Shown here: one piece after another, positions 1 through 11,342 of the stretch
Numbering within the stretch: position 1 is the stretch's first letter
Layout of the letters: each line of letters starts with the position of its first letter
Source: Ornithodoros turicata
Lineage: Eukaryota > Arthropoda > Arachnida > Ixodida > Argasidae
Length of the DNA stretch: 64,000 nucleotides
Direction of reading: 5' to 3'
NCBI RefSeq assembly: GCF_037126465.1
Contig: NC_088201.1
Location: forward strand, 71,570,879-71,634,878
Notes under the pieces: generated by a model
The model's database searches: none
What the model was told of the DNA's origin: nothing
Seen by the model: only the letters and a program-made list of their open reading frames with translations
Translations under genes and position numbers: made by a program

Positions 1-240
1 AGATAACACTTAATGTACCTTATCGCTCTTTCTGCCGAACCATTAGCGGCGGGATGGTATAGGGTGGTTGTGCGGAGTGAGGTTCCCTTCCCCTGTTCCC
101 AAACTTTTAAGTGCCTACTCCGAATAGCTGGTCCATTGTCCGGTAGGAGATCTCGGCGTCCCTCGGAAGGTGACACTTCGTGCATCTTCACGGTGCGGTC
201 TGGAATTGGCAGTGATACTACAAACACCACGATGTGATCG
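1..240 (-). pseudogene. retrotransposon integrase core fragment, runs off window edge
   Basis: Read on the minus strand, about 55 codons match the second half of a retrotransposon integrase (rve) catalytic core. A DNGP motif (second catalytic Asp) lies near 140, followed by a Thr-Thr-Thr-Leu-Tyr-His-Pro run and then Ala-Asn-Gly-Ser-Ala-Glu-Arg near 20-40, which holds the catalytic Glu. The order and spacing are those of Ty3/gypsy-like integrases. The reading frame is open between the two motifs, and the fragment continues beyond base 1, so the rest of this element is outside the window. It differs from the integrase at 7790-8760 and is a second retroelement. Family assignment beyond LTR-type integrase is uncertain. 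Confidence 0.55.
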
Positions 241-344
241 GCCTGCAATATGTTTTTCGTCCCTAAGATTTCCCTTAACTTCGTCTGGCAGGCCCGCTCA
301 GTTTCTCGCATTTTACTGATAATTCGTAAGTTTATGTCGCGAGA

Positions 345-1068
345 CAACTATTCGAACCCGGGAGGTACACGGGTTCGGATCCCTGTGCCGGCTGTGCTGT
401 CTGGGGTTTTTCCTGGGTTTTCCTCAGACGCTTTCAGACATATGTCGGCACAGTTCCCTTAGAAGTCGGCGCAGAACGCACATTCCCCCTGGGCGTCAGT
501 CGTGACGTTGCCCACACCTGTGAAGCCCAGGGATTTCCCTACACACCCCTGCACTTTTGCAACACCCCCTCCACAAATTTCTGTGGTGACCCCACCCAGC
601 TCGGCCACCAACACGTTCTAGTAGTGAGTCCGGCGCAGCGAATTACATCCTGTACTGTCAAACTTGGGCTGTAGGACCATGCACTCATGCAGATGATCGC
701 ACCATGCATTTGTCCAATCTGTTTGCTAGGTATTCATTGAGCTTCGCGAGACAAGGTGCTAGTCTTTTTTCATTGTCGGTCGTGTGATTACGCATCTTAA
801 TGTTGAAATGCCGTTCATAATGAATCTGTATTATAATGTACTGTGTTTAAAGTAACAACATGTACAAATAAAACGGGAAAGATGTGCAGAGATATCACCA
901 GTGTGCCACGATTCTTTCCGTGTCTAAGAAAAATTCCTTAAGTGGAACCTTCACCAAGCATACCCCCCCCCCCTTGAAAGCTCGGCACCCCCCAGTAGTG
1001 AATTTCTGGGGAACTCATTGGTGAGGCCGACAACCGCGAGCCCTTTCACCACCACCACCACCACGACC
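345..1068 (+). repeat. tRNA-derived SINE, copy 1, split by an insertion
   Basis: A B-box-like GGTTCGGATCC at about 373-383 is followed by the body that defines this SINE family here: GTGCTGTCTGGGG, then TTTTTCCTGGGTTTTCC, then GGCACAGTTCCC, then AAGTCGGC. The body continues to 528 and resumes at 1021 with GTGAGGCCGAC and a (CAC)n tail ending near 1068. The uninterrupted order is visible in the minus-strand copy at 3141-3365. No protein is encoded; such elements are moved by LINE machinery. Confidence 0.7.
529..1020. mobile_element. 492-bp insertion inside SINE copy 1
   Basis: The segment interrupts the SINE and is flanked by GTGAAGCCC (520-528) and GTGAGGCCG (1021-1029), an imperfect 9-bp direct repeat that looks like a target-site duplication. 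It contains no long ORF. It is AT-rich in the middle and has C-runs near 963-973. The ends do not show a clear long inverted repeat. The class is unknown; an 8-9-bp duplication would suit an hAT-type or other non-autonomous DNA element. Confidence 0.45.
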
Positions 1069-1234
1069 AACTACGATCAGGAGCGACGCCACAGTGGTCG
1101 GTCTGAGGATTGGAGGTCCCGCGTGGAAGTCTAAGCAACTTGTATCCTGTCACCAAGTTGCTGCCGTCCTCGGCCGGATCTGTATCACAACCCTAGTATC
1201 AGTTTGGCGACATCCTATAAATCTCCGTGCTATA

Positions 1235-1383
1235 AACTGATCCACGGAGGCCGCTTCCCGCACCTTACGCAAACGCGCTTCGCGTTGCTCCGAAGTCTCC
1301 CTCGCACGACGTTGTCGCTACTCCTCGGCACGCTTGTAAAGGAGATGTTTATCCCCCGACAACTGTTTGCGTTCGCGTGGCAT
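1235..1383 (-). pseudogene. fragment of an Arg/Glu-rich protein N-terminus
   Basis: From an ATG at 1383 (minus strand) the frame reads Met-Pro-Arg-Glu-Arg-Lys, reaches a premature TAG after about 21 codons, and continues in frame with a strongly charged Arg/Glu helix containing the string ETSEQREARLRKVREAAS. Repeats of the type ETxEQREARL are common at the N-termini of mobile-element and transposon-derived proteins in arthropods, including Helitron-like ones. Beyond the charged block the frame decays. I read it as a transposon-protein remnant; the precise family is not certain. Confidence 0.35.
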
Positions 1384-1449
1384 GGTTGCGATATCTGAAG
1401 GAACCTCCTCCGGTCTGCCGCAGCTCCCCATAGACTAGGATAATTCACA

Positions 1450-2627
1450 CAACACTGGGCACACGACCAATCAGAATACAGCGATTGCTCCCTCGATCCT
1501 CCAATCAGAAGCCTTGCCTTCCGGCTCGCCGTTTGGCTTGGCTTGTCCCGGCTACCACTGACTTCTAGGTCTACTAGCTTTCACGCACGCCGTACAGTTA
1601 TAGCCCGTCAATTCCAAAACTACTTTGAAAAGTGTTGTAATGAACACAAATTTATTTGAGTCATTATTCTGACACAATCGCCTGGCGAGCTGGCGCACAT
1701 ACATGCACTGAGCGTACAGAGTCCATTGCGTATCGTTTTCTGGCACACTGCAACCAAGTTGCACGTCAAATATAAAAGGATGCTGCTTCATGAATCCTAT
1801 TTTCTTGTCACCGCGATGCGGATCTGACGACGCTCGAATGTGTTAGCCAGAATTAAAGACAACACTACAGTTTGTAATCCGACTGGCTGTTCGTAGACTG
1901 ACTTGTGTCGAGAAACGGTACAACACGATCAAAGACACCATAATAACCGGATAAAGCCGCGAACGGCGAACTCACTTGCTTTTCAGCGAAAGACACCGTC
2001 GATACTATCCGTTCAAAATTTCAAATGGAACTGCTGATAGGGTACGCAGCACACAGGCCAAGAAGCGCAAAGTGCCGTCGTGCCGTTTTCAAATTCCGGC
2101 GCTTAGCGCGTCAGACCAATGGAAAGGCAAGGATTGCTCCGTGGGCAGTAATACGCATTTTGACACACATTCTGCGAGAGCTGTGGGGCTCTGCCTTCTC
2201 TCTCCGCTGTTTTTTAGGCGTGATGGAGCACGTGATATCCGAGCAGCAGCCTTTCGTTGTTACATGCCCCGCATCACAACACGGTAGGCTTCGCTCATCA
2301 ATGCTATCGTATTCAAAACACCAGAACTACTTTGGTGCTCTCTGGTGTTGCTGGTATTAACCAAAGGGGGTCAAAGGGAGGAAGAGGGGGAGTTGCTGAT
2401 AGTTCACGTCGCTACAATGCAGCACTCAGACGGAACGATAGGAGGTTAACATTAGGCTGTTGTTGGCAGACAACCAAAGTTGTCTGATGCGACAGTAAGG
2501 TGATCCTCGTGTTGTCTGGTTCTCCGGATGCGCGCACTAGACCGACATGGTGTTTTTGATGTGGATATCAAGAGGCCTGGTGTGGCACCAATGATGATTC
2601 TTGTGCTGTCCAGTACTGTTGTTTTTT
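1450..2627. other. no supported gene
   Basis: Overlapping short ORFs occur in several frames between 1976 and 2487. None shows a domain, a consistent frame or splice structure that I can defend. Confidence 0.5.
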
Positions 2628-2865
2628 GTTCCGTGTTAGCGCCGCGAAGTAAAGGAGAGAGGAGAGCAGGAAGGAGTGGAGGACATGGGGGTTAGTATGC
2701 GTCCTGGGCCGACTTCAGGCGGAACTGTGCCGACATTCGTCTGAAAAGTTTTTGGAAAGCCCAGAGAAAACCTCAGACAGCACAGCTGATGGTAGGATTC
2801 GAACCCACCACCTCCCAGGCTTCAGTACGACCTTGGGTGCCACCAACGAGCGGGGCGCCTTAAAG
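2628..2865 (-). repeat. tRNA-derived SINE, copy 2
   Basis: On the minus strand it contains the B-box string GGGTTCGAATCC (reverse complement at about 2786-2797), the shared SINE body (GTGCTGTCTGAGG, GGCACAGTTCC, GAAGTCGGCCCAGGACGC) and a 3' part ending in sequence shared with copy 4 at 28270-28585 (GTTAGCGCCGCGA on the plus strand). Copies 2 and 4 therefore form a subfamily whose 3' end differs from copies 1 and 3, which end in (CAC)n. Confidence 0.7.
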
Positions 2866-3140
2866 GGACAATGCAAGGATATTTGACATACCTACTATTC
2901 AATTTGTTCATCTGCACTAAAGCATTCACCCTGTGAAGCATCAAGTTGAAAATCGGTCAAATAGCGAAAACATTCGATAACAACCACGGCCTTGAACGGC
3001 GGCTGCTACGACTCGCCTGCGAGGCGAATTGGCCGTGACATGATACACAGGGGATGTTGATGATCCGCGGACGGTCTTTTGTGAGCAAATTGCAAAATTT
3101 GCAAGCAAACTTTCAAACTTCGCCTTGAAATGTGTTTTAG

Positions 3141-3365
3141 GTGGTGGTGGTGGTGAAAGGGTTCGCCGTTGTCGGCCTCACAGATGTGGGCAATGTCACG
3201 ACTGACGCCCTGGGGCAATGTGCGTCCTGGGCCGACTTCTTAGGGAACTGTGCCGACATATGTCTGAAAACGTCTGAGGAAAACCCAGGAAAAGCCCCAG
3301 ACAGCACAGCAGGCACCTGCACCGGGATTCGAACCCGGGTACCTTCCAGGTTCGAAATATGTTTC
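3141..3365 (-). repeat. tRNA-derived SINE, copy 3
   Basis: This is the best intact example of the (CAC)n-tailed subfamily. The minus strand reads B-box GGGTTCGAATCCC (complement near 3328-3340), the shared body, then GTCGTGACATTGCCCACA, GTGAGGCCGACAACGGCGA and a short (CAC)n tail at 3141-3153. It gives the reference order that reveals the insertion in copy 1. Confidence 0.75.
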
Positions 3366-5524
3366 AATTTGACCTGGAGCTAACATCGTATCCACGACCT
3401 ACTCTATACTAGAGACCTGGACGACTGGCAATCGCCTATGGGAGAGCCGGGTCATGGGTTAGTTACGCTAGTGGCCGCTGCGAGCACCACATAGCATTAT
3501 TGGGGAGAGGGAATGACACTGTCACCCTTGCCGCCGTCTTTCGTGCTACACAGCCTGTTGCTAAGCATGCGCTATTCTCTCTCTTACTGCTTCGTCGTTG
3601 TCAACACAGCCCACCAAGCATTGCCGCAGTTTCGGCAAGTCACGTGGTAACGAATAGTGCGAGCTAGCGCCAAATCCCATAGCCAAGCGGCGATTGCCAG
3701 AACTACTACACCGGTGCTGGGAGCTTTGCGGATGTCCAGGTCTCTAGTATCGTAGTAGGTCGTAATCGTATCTAATCGGTGACACAGAATCGCGCCAGAA
3801 CTGTAATGCAGCCGTCGATTGTCAACATTGTAACCGGAGCACGTTTTTGTCCCGCCATAGACGTTTTTCTCCCTGAGCTTCTTCTTCGGCCTTTTGGGAG
3901 CTGCTGCGCACGGAACGGTTCCTAGACGCTGTGTGCGTCGCATAATCTCTTTCCTCCATCGCTGACAGTTTGCGTTTCTCCATGTTTCTACTGATTTCGA
4001 CGTCGGATATACGATATCGGTGCACCGAAACCATGCACCGACGTGGTCCCGCGGGGTGTGTGCTCAAGGTCGTCCTCAATTGGCTGAGAGGACCGGACGT
4101 TGATACGCAAGCCCGCTTCGAAGGGATGTATCCGGCGATCACGCCCCAGTATTTTTGTGTGGTAACTGCGTCCCCCGTGCACTGAATAGGTTAAAAATCG
4201 TTGTGTGTATGAGAGTGAGGGATCATGAGAACCGCTTCCGGCAGAGTACTCGCAATTCCCGAAAATAATTTCATGGTCCCTTTAACCCGCTCGACCATGC
4301 GGCTGGTGTATGGCTGGTGTGCTCACCAGGCTGACGTAGTGTTGTAATGTGAGAGTGAGTCTGGTGTGGTACAATACAGACCCCAGAGTACAGGGCGTTG
4401 TTATCATGAAAACCGTAATTTATAATAATCACAGACAATCATGTGGTCATTAGCCCAACTTCTTTTTCATTGGTACAGTATATCACGCAAATAATTTGCT
4501 CGTATAGTGAACTGTGACTCCCATGTAAAGGTGTCGCCATTTCCAGCACCGTGTGTCCGAGATTTCCGACGCACGTCAGAAGAACCCCACGTGATCCAAA
4601 TTATCCGCAGTCCTACCCTGCGGTACGTGCAGCATGTCGCCACACAAAGAGGCTGACTCACCTTACTTGAAACATCATGGCACCATTATTATATATTATT
4701 TAAGGCGTCGCCACACTTAATGGGGTTGGGACACTTTCGTGGATGTGGTTCATTACATCATGGACGTATTATACTGCGCGCCACAAAACTGAGGAAAAAG
4801 AATTATTCTTCTCCGTGTCGTACTGAGCGAGATAGAGCTCGGGACTAAAAGTTTACGCAACACGGCACTGGCGTAGTTCTTCATCGGAGCGGACCCCCGC
4901 TAGATATCAGGAAGAAATCGAATAAGAAACGGGTGAACGGCTATTCTATCCATTCATCAGTATGTGTGTCCGTTTCTGTTTCCTGTTAGGATGTCGCTCC
5001 TATGGAGAAATGCGACACCTCGGTGTTCCATAAACTTTTGTCCCAAGCTGCCCAAGCCCTCGAACACACACCCGAGCAAAGCGTAGACAGCCACCGGACG
5101 CTCCCATAGAGGCAATGCTCCAGGGAAAATGGCAGGCTTCCAAACCACGTGATCTCCAGGAGCCACTCACTGCGGTCAAGAGTGTATTGGCATCAAATGG
5201 AAGGCCGGCCACAGGGGCAGGCTTCCTGCAGCATCTCAAATAGACTCGAACAACATTCTGAATACCAACTCTCACCCAGCGACTAAGGCTGGTCAGAGAT
5301 TGCTATACGTGTCCGTTTCGCCATGCAACAGTCCATGACACTGGAAAGCCCGGGTCCATGACTGGTCAAGATCAACAGCCCGGGAAAAAGCTTGGGTCAA
5401 GTGCGCATGCGTAGACCAACCGCCTTTCCTAACCTCCTTCCCCTTCTCTCCTCGTTTTTTTCGTCTCTTCTCGTCCCCCCCTCCCCCCAGCCTCGTCTGT
5501 TTTTCTTCCCCTCTTGCTGTAAAC
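3366..5524. other. no supported gene
   Basis: Several minus-strand ORFs of 70-119 codons occur (for example 3584-3943, 3822-4142 and 5000-5275), but none matches a family I know and their frames overlap. A polypyrimidine tract lies at 5425-5500. Confidence 0.4.
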
Positions 5525-5592
5525 CAACGTACGTGTTGCCCCAAAAGTAACGTACCTGTAAAGTAAAGTAACGTATGTGTTGCCCCAAAGCA
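5525..5592 (+). repeat. short tandem duplication
   Basis: Two copies of a ~20-bp word centred on CGTRYGTGTTGCCCCAAA lie at about 5529-5548 and 5571-5589, joined by AAAGTAACGTA repeats. Confidence 0.5.
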
Positions 5593-5839
5593 GAGAAACA
5601 GAAACCGACGACGGTTGACAAAGCAAGTTTATTTGTCCTCTCGAGCTGTTTCGAAAAAGTTACAGTACATATCTTTTCACGTCTTGTAACAGGCTTCACT
5701 GGAGCTTTAGGTGCAGTGGGGGGCGGGGGAGGGGGGTCGAGGTAGCTTGCCGTTGTGCCGTTAGGTGCAGTAGTAGTGCTATAGAGGAGTTAATACGCGC
5801 TCTTTAAAAGAGTAATAAGCGACTAGACATGTTCTCCTT

Positions 5840-6106
5840 CTACTTCATGCCAGCTCGCTTGCCTTCTTCTGCTATGTACGCTGGAGGATATCTGTTATGA
5901 CAGAGACTAGCTAACGAGCCAAGAATGCCCATGTTTGCGTCGATGCCAACGATGCATCGCGGAGCAGCCTTTGAATTGTACAACACCAAGGCCCGCGAAT
6001 TCGCATGCGCTATATTCCCCACGCCTACCTTTATGATGTACGATGTGACAGACGCTAACCATGTCGCACTGAATCCCTCGGGGTAGCAAGCATAGCCGAT
6101 GAGCAT
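5840..6106 (-). CDS. unrecognised 88-aa ORF
   Basis: The ORF starts with ATG at 6106 and ends at a stop near 5840. It contains hydrophobic stretches (about residues 10-45) and a C-terminal part with mixed, protein-like composition ending in GKRAGMK. I do not recognise a family. It has no obvious splice partners and lies in an otherwise non-coding stretch. It could be a single exon, a decayed gene or chance. Confidence 0.22.
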   Translation of the reverse strand: MLIGYACYPEGFSATWLASVTSYIIKVGVGNIAHANSRALVLYNSKAAPRCIVGIDANMGILGSLASLCHNRYPPAYIAEEGKRAGMK

Positions 6107-6454
6107 TCCGCAGCAACGTATCGATTAGTGATGACTGCTGTGTGTTCAAAAATGAAAATTCTCCGGAAAAATTTATATGGCTGCACAAAAACTTGGTATC
6201 TCGCGTTTTCTTTTCATAAATTGTGGTAGGCGAAAAAATAAAAACGTGATGCCGTCAAGCACACGTATTCTTGTGAGAAGGGCACTTAAGAGACACCTGG
6301 GAAAGTAATAATGAACACAAACATGTGCTTATAATTTACAATCGTCATCATCATCATCAAAATAAAGCTGTTCCTGAAATAAGCGACTAAGTCTGGGGCG
6401 TGGCGCAGACCTCCCAGCACATTTTGGACAGAGTTGATGTCGTCAAGTTGGCCG

Positions 6455-6610
6455 AGGGGGGGATATATGTTTATTGCAAAAAAAAGAAAAAAAATGAAAG
6501 AGGGGGAAGGTTAGCCTGGCTCCAGAAGCCGACTTGTTAATCCCGCTTACAAAAAAGGAAAAATAAAAAGAAAAAGAAAGGAAAAAGGAAAAGAGCGAAA
6601 GAAAAGAGGC
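6455..6610 (+). repeat. A/G-rich module, also present near 16530
   Basis: GGGGGATATATG followed by an A-rich purine run and GGTTAGCC...GCCGACTTG...TCCCGCTTAC. The same order (GGGGATATG, A-rich run, GGTCAGCC, GGTCGGCTTG) occurs at 16530-16640, and a weaker match occurs at 61470-61540. It looks like a dispersed repeat end. Confidence 0.45.
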
Positions 6611-6777
6611 GCAGTCACATGCTCAGCGCGAGCCCTGTGTCAGTAAGGAAGCGTACGAGTTCCCTTCCGACCGAGGGGCCGAGGGGTCCAGCCACTGTCA
6701 TGGAGAAGCATGATATGTGCAGACAACATCCCAGGTGTTTTCTTGCGAATGGCGTATCGCACGCCACCATTCATAAA

Positions 6778-6972
6778 CCCAAGCAGCACACAATATTGGA
6801 TCCATATTGGCTGGGCATTCACGATACGCGTCCCATGGGACCCGTTTTGCCAGGATTTCACCCATGTTGGCTCAGACTTTGCAATATGGGCCCCGTATTT
6901 CCAAGTCTGAACCAATATGGGGGCACTCCTGGCAATATAGGCCCCATATTGCACATGTACACCCCATATTGA
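6778..6972 (+). repeat. CCATATTGG-type short repeat array, copy A
   Basis: The array is built from imperfect CCCATATTGG / CCAATATGGG words spaced 20-30 bp apart and begins with CCCAAGCAGCA. The related array at 13360-13467 ends with TGCTGCTTGGG, the inverse of this start. The 174-aa ORF across it on the minus strand is only a translation of the repeat. Confidence 0.6.
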
Positions 6973-7396
6973 CTGAAAATGCAGAAAATGGTACGTACCC
7001 GTGTAGGTATGCTTGTGCCCAATGTCCAAGCAGCACGGCAAGATTGGACGTTGAAGCGTGTGAAATGTCCAATTCAATACGTCGTTACATCCAACAACAT
7101 CCCGCAGATGATACACATTGTTCGAAACAGTCAACATACGTGGCAATCCCACTGCAACATACACTGCAACTCAACAACTCAACTTTCAGTTACTGCAAAG
7201 AGCCGCCATCTTGCTTTGCGATGCCAATCGGTCGAACCGACTGAGAGCGTGGTCGTTTGAGCAAAATCACGCGTCCTACAGGTAATGCGCATGCGTGACA
7301 CTCAGATCGGACGTTTTATCCGGGCTGAAATGTCGCTGGTTGCTCTAATGACAATGGAATTGCGGCAGGTCAAGTAAAAAACACAATTTTTGATAC

Positions 7397-7700
7397 TGTC
7401 ACGAAGGGAAATGGGCATGGCGAGTCGTCGAATAAACAGCAAACGGTTTATTAAACTACTTGGTAGCAAAAGCACAAGAGTGATAGCTCTCTGAACACAA
7501 CTGAGTCCAAAGAATGAATGCTCCAGCTTGGAGCGCACAAGCATTTCAGCGTCGCGCCGAAAAGTCTAGAAACAGCACGTGCGTTTGCCAGAGAGCAGGC
7601 GATGTGTCTGGAAGCTTCTTGCTCCTTCTTCAGCATGCGCCGGGATGAGATGTACCGTTTCGTGCCTGCCCTGGAGGTTTCGCGATGATGATTCGTGGCA
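7397..7700 (-). repeat. 3' LTR of the gypsy element
   Basis: A 304-bp terminal repeat nearly identical to 12658-12960. It starts directly after the ATAC target duplication at 7393-7396. Confidence 0.92.
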
Positions 7701-7711
7701 TTGCCCCCTCC
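7701..7711 (-). promoter_or_regulatory. polypurine tract
   Basis: The minus strand reads GGAGGGGGCAA directly upstream of the 3' LTR, the expected site for plus-strand DNA priming. Confidence 0.75.
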
Positions 7712-7789
7712 GTAGACGGAGCATCGTCTCGATGCCGTTTCTTCTCAATTTTTTTTTTTATGTTGTTTCCTTCCAGCCAGTCTTCAGCG

Positions 7790-9104
7790 CTACCTGCTGT
7801 AGTACGGCTTGAGTCGAACGACGTCAACTATTTCAGTCCTCGGGGGTCGTCGAGAGGGAACGCTGCCCTCAGGTACCACTTCGTAATCCACGTCTCCAAT
7901 GCGTCGAAGTACTTTGTAGGGACCGAAGTACCGCTTCAGTAGCTTCTCGCTCAGGCCTCGTCGTCGAATCGGCGTCCAAACCCATACCAAGTCGCATGGA
8001 CTGAAGCGTACGTCTAGTCGGCGCAAATTGTATCTTCTTTCATCGACGCGTTGTTGTTGACCAATCCGTAGTCTGGCCAGCTGGCGGGCTTCTTCTGCTC
8101 GCTGTCTGAAGTCCAGAGCGTCGTTTTCTACATCACTGGGTTCGTGGGGCAGCATCGCGTCCAGCATAGTCGATGCGTCATGGCCGTGTGCAAGGCGGAA
8201 CGGTGTGAATCCCGTTGTTTCCTGGACAGCCGTGTTATAGGCGAACGTGACGTAAGGCAGTATTTCGTCCCATGTCTTGTGCTCGACGTCGACGTACATT
8301 GAAATCATGTCGGCAAGGTTTTTGTTTAGGCGTTCGGTGAGCCCGTTCGTCTGCGGATGGTACGCCGTTGCCCTCCGGTGAGCGGTGTGGCTGAGTCGAA
8401 GGATTTCTTGTGTTAGCCTGCTTGTAAATGCCGTTCCCCTATCGGTGATTAAGGCGGTCGGAGCTCCGTGCCGTAGTACGATGTTCTCGATGAAGAACTT
8501 CGCCACTTCTGTTGCTGTGCCCTGTGGAAGTGCCTTAGTCTCAGCATAGCGTATCAGGTAGTCGGTGGCGACGATTATCCAACGATTTCCGGAAGACGCA
8601 CGTGAGTAACCCGAGTAGATCCATCCCAATCTGCTCGAACGGCGCGGACGGCGGTGCGATTTGCTGAAGGTACCCAGAAGGTCGTACCGGCGGTGTTTTT
8701 CGTCGTTGGCATTCCCGGCACGTCCTTACGTAGTGGTGTACGGTCTTGGCCAGTTTTGGCTAGTAGTACTTTTCCCTTATACGGGCCAGTGTCCGGCTGT
8801 ATCCCAAATGACCTGATGACGGTTCGTCGTGGCAGGATTCAAGAATCTCGATGCGCATGTCCTCAGGCACAACGAGAAGCCACGTAGCGCCTTGTGGTGC
8901 GTGGTTTTCTTTGTAGAGGACACCATTACGTAGGGAAAAACTTGGGAGTGATCTTCTGAAGATGGGAGGAACATTGTCGGCGCGGCCCTGCAGATAGTCG
9001 ACGAGTGTCTTCAATTCGGGGTCGTTATACTGCTTGGTAGACATGGTGGCCGGCTCATTAGACCGAGGAAGGCGTCGTCGTCCTCGAGGCTGTTGTCCTG
9101 TCAC
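7790..9104 (-). pseudogene. pol: pol: integrase (zinc domain, DD35E core, GPY module), broken
   Basis: Segment 9104-8760 carries the N-terminal zinc domain: His pair in HDEPSSGHLG, then, past a TAG near 8760 in the same frame, the Cys pair in CRECQ. The core begins with an IGMDLLG motif near 8625 (first catalytic Asp), is shifted near 8612, and continues at 8629-7790 with TDRG (Asp at residue 63) and TERLN (Glu at 99), exactly 35 residues apart. The C-terminus has the GPYKVL module (around residue 235), typical of gypsy integrases, and no clear chromodomain. The enzyme would insert element cDNA; this copy cannot make a full protein. Confidence 0.88.
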
Positions 9105-10410
9105 TGGAGTGGTGCTCGGGACAGGCAGTCGGCGTCGTTGTGTTTTCTTCCTGACTTGTAAGTGACGGTTACGTCATACTCCTGTAATCGGAGGCTCCAT
9201 CTCGCAAGGCGTCCTGAGGGGTCCCTTAAACCAGCCAGCCAGCACAGAGAATGGTGGTCTGTTACCACCTTGAACGGCCGTCCGTACAGGTAGGGGCGCA
9301 GCTTTGTGATGGCCCATATGAGTGCAAGGCACTCTTTTTCGGTCGTCGAATAGTTCTTCTCTGCCTTGGTTAGCGTTCTGCTTGCGTAAGCGATGACACG
9401 TTCGGCGCCGTCGTGAAGTTGAACGAGCACGGCTCCTAGACCATCGTTGCTTGCGTCGGTGTGTATTTCTGTTTCGGCGTTTGGATCGAAGTGGGCAAGC
9501 ACAGGTGCGGTCTGTAGACGCGTCTTCAATTCATCAAACGCCTGTTGCTGGGCTTCACTCCAGATAAACGTGGATCCGTCCTTCGTGAGGGTATTCAGGG
9601 GTGACGCAATTCTTGAAAAGTTCGGAATGAACCGTCGGTAGTAGGCGCAAAGGCCAAGAAAGCTTCGAACGTCTTTCACGTTAGAAGGAACACGGTAATT
9701 TGCGATGGCCGCCGTCTTCTCGGGGTCGGGGCGTACGCCGTCGCTGCTCACGACATGGCCGAGAAATTTGAGTTCCTCGTAGCCGAATCGACACTTCTGA
9801 GGCTTCAACGTCAGCCCTGCAGTTCTGATAGCCTCGAGGACTTGCTTTAGCCGTTCAACATGTTCTTCGAATGTTCTAGCGAAGACGGCAACATCGTCGA
9901 GGTACACCAGGCAGGTTTGCCACTTCAACCCGGCGAGAACTGTATCCATAACGCGCTGGAACGTCGCTGGTGCTGTGCAAAGGCCGAAAGGCATAACCTT
10001 GAATTCGTAAAGTCCATCCGGAGTGACGAAAGCAGTCTTCTCACGCTCCCGTTCGTCGACTTCAATTTGCCAGTACCCCGTCTTGAGGTCCATGGAAGAG
10101 AAAAAGTTTGCGTTTTGAAGGCGATCGAGCGTGTCGTCGATGCGCGGTAACGGGTAGACGTCCTTCTTCGTTATCTCATTGAGTTTCCGGTAGTCGACAC
10201 AGAACCTGAGTGTTCCGTCCTTCTTCTTCACTAGTACCACAGGCGATGCCCACGGACTGGTCGACGGCTGGATAATGTCATCTCTTAGCATCTCTTCTAC
10301 TTGCGTTCGGATCGTTTCTCGCTCTTTGCAGAAGACCCGGTACGGCATGCTGTGAATTGGGCGGGCCTTTTCGTCGACGATGATGCGATGCTTCGGAATG
10401 GGCGTTTCGT
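9101..10410 (-). pseudogene. pol: pol: reverse transcriptase and RNase H
   Basis: A 415-codon open frame from 10348 (with about 20 further codons upstream after the frameshift) holds RT motifs [13 protein letters not shown] (residues 83-95), [13 protein letters not shown] (119-131) and the catalytic YLDD at 149-152. RNase H follows with TDAS (297-300), TEKECLAL (337-344) and VVTDHHSL (361-368), giving the D-E-D triad. All catalytic residues are intact. It ends at TGA 9103-9101, whereas the acidic linker to integrase continues in the same frame beyond it, so this stop is probably a nonsense mutation. Confidence 0.93.
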
Positions 10411-10414
10411 CTTA

Positions 10415-11339
10415 CCTTCGACGATGCAGCGAAGCAGTCACTGAAATCGTTGAGCATCTGGAGAAGGGTTTGCTTTTGAGTTGTATTGAGTTGAGGGTTT
10501 ACGTCGAAATGTTCGGCCTCGTGTTCCGTGGTGACCGCGATGCGAGCAGTGTCCATCAGGCAAACATCCGTGGTGGAGTATTGATCTACGATGACGGCTA
10601 TCTTCGTGCCGTTCGCCAGGTGTTGTGGCTCCGGGCGAAAATTTGTGACCAGGAGTTCGAATATCCCGTTTCTTACGGGCACAATTCCTCTTGCTCTCCC
10701 AATTCCTCGTTCGAGGAGAAGTTGCGTGTTGCCTTCAGCCAACAAACAGCCAGTCGGTGCTCTCTCGCACGTAGCGCTCACAAGGACTGACGACAAGGGA
10801 GGCAGGTTCACGTGATCAGTCGTCACGGCGGTTACGTCCGTGTTTGCTCGTTTCTCCGGGGTTATTCGTGCCCACCACTTGTCGTCTGCTGTTTCCGGCG
10901 TTTTAAAAGAGATAACTCCATTTGTGAAGTCGATGATTGCTTCGTTTTCGACTAGAAAGTCCATTCCGAGTATTACATCCCGTGGGCAGTTCGACAAGAC
11001 GGCAAAGCTGACGACGTACTGGATGTCACGCACTTGTATGACTGCCGTGCATCGGCCAGTCGGTGTTACGACGTGTCCACCAGCAGTGCCGATGTTAGGC
11101 TCATCCCACTTCGTTTGCACCTTGCGAAGCTTCTTAGCCAACCTACCACTTATAACAGAGTCGTCGGCTCCGGTATCGATTAACGCAATCATCTCATGGC
11201 CGTCGATGAGTATGTTTAGGTTATTGGTAATTTTCGAGCGTCGTGTTGGTGCTGCGTTGCTGTTCGTCGAGTTGGAGGAATTGTAACTTGTCGTCGTCCG
11301 CAGCTTCACTCCCGGAGCTGCAGTCTTCAGTTTTCCCGG
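10415..11339 (-). pseudogene. pol: pol N-terminus: aspartic protease and linker
   Basis: The open frame contains the retropepsin active site ALIDTGADDSVISG (DTG at about residues 45-47 counted from 11309) and the flap-distal motif VILGMDFL about 65 residues later, followed by a linker of ~170 residues. The protease would process Gag and Pol. From about 10415 the frame switches to an Arg/His-rich read-through while the genuine sequence continues in another frame at 10405-10348, so a single-base indel breaks the protein just before RT. Confidence 0.85.
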
Positions 11340-11342
11340 TTA
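11327..11342 (-). promoter_or_regulatory. gag-pol -1 frame overlap
   Basis: The gag stop TGA (11329-11327) and the upstream stop of the pol frame, TAA (11342-11340), bound a very short overlap containing CCGGGAAAACTG. Pol is in the -1 frame relative to gag, so expression would need a -1 ribosomal frameshift in this stretch. The run GGGAAAAC is the candidate slip site, but it does not fit the canonical heptamer in the gag register. Confidence 0.5.

Noticed and set aside
3584..4142. 119- and 106-codon overlapping ORFs
   Set aside because: They are in different frames over the same bases, with no domain and no shared frame that could be a gene.
6640..7164. 174-codon minus-strand ORF
   Set aside because: Its middle is a translation of the ATATTGG repeat array; overlapping ORFs on the other strand show the same pattern.
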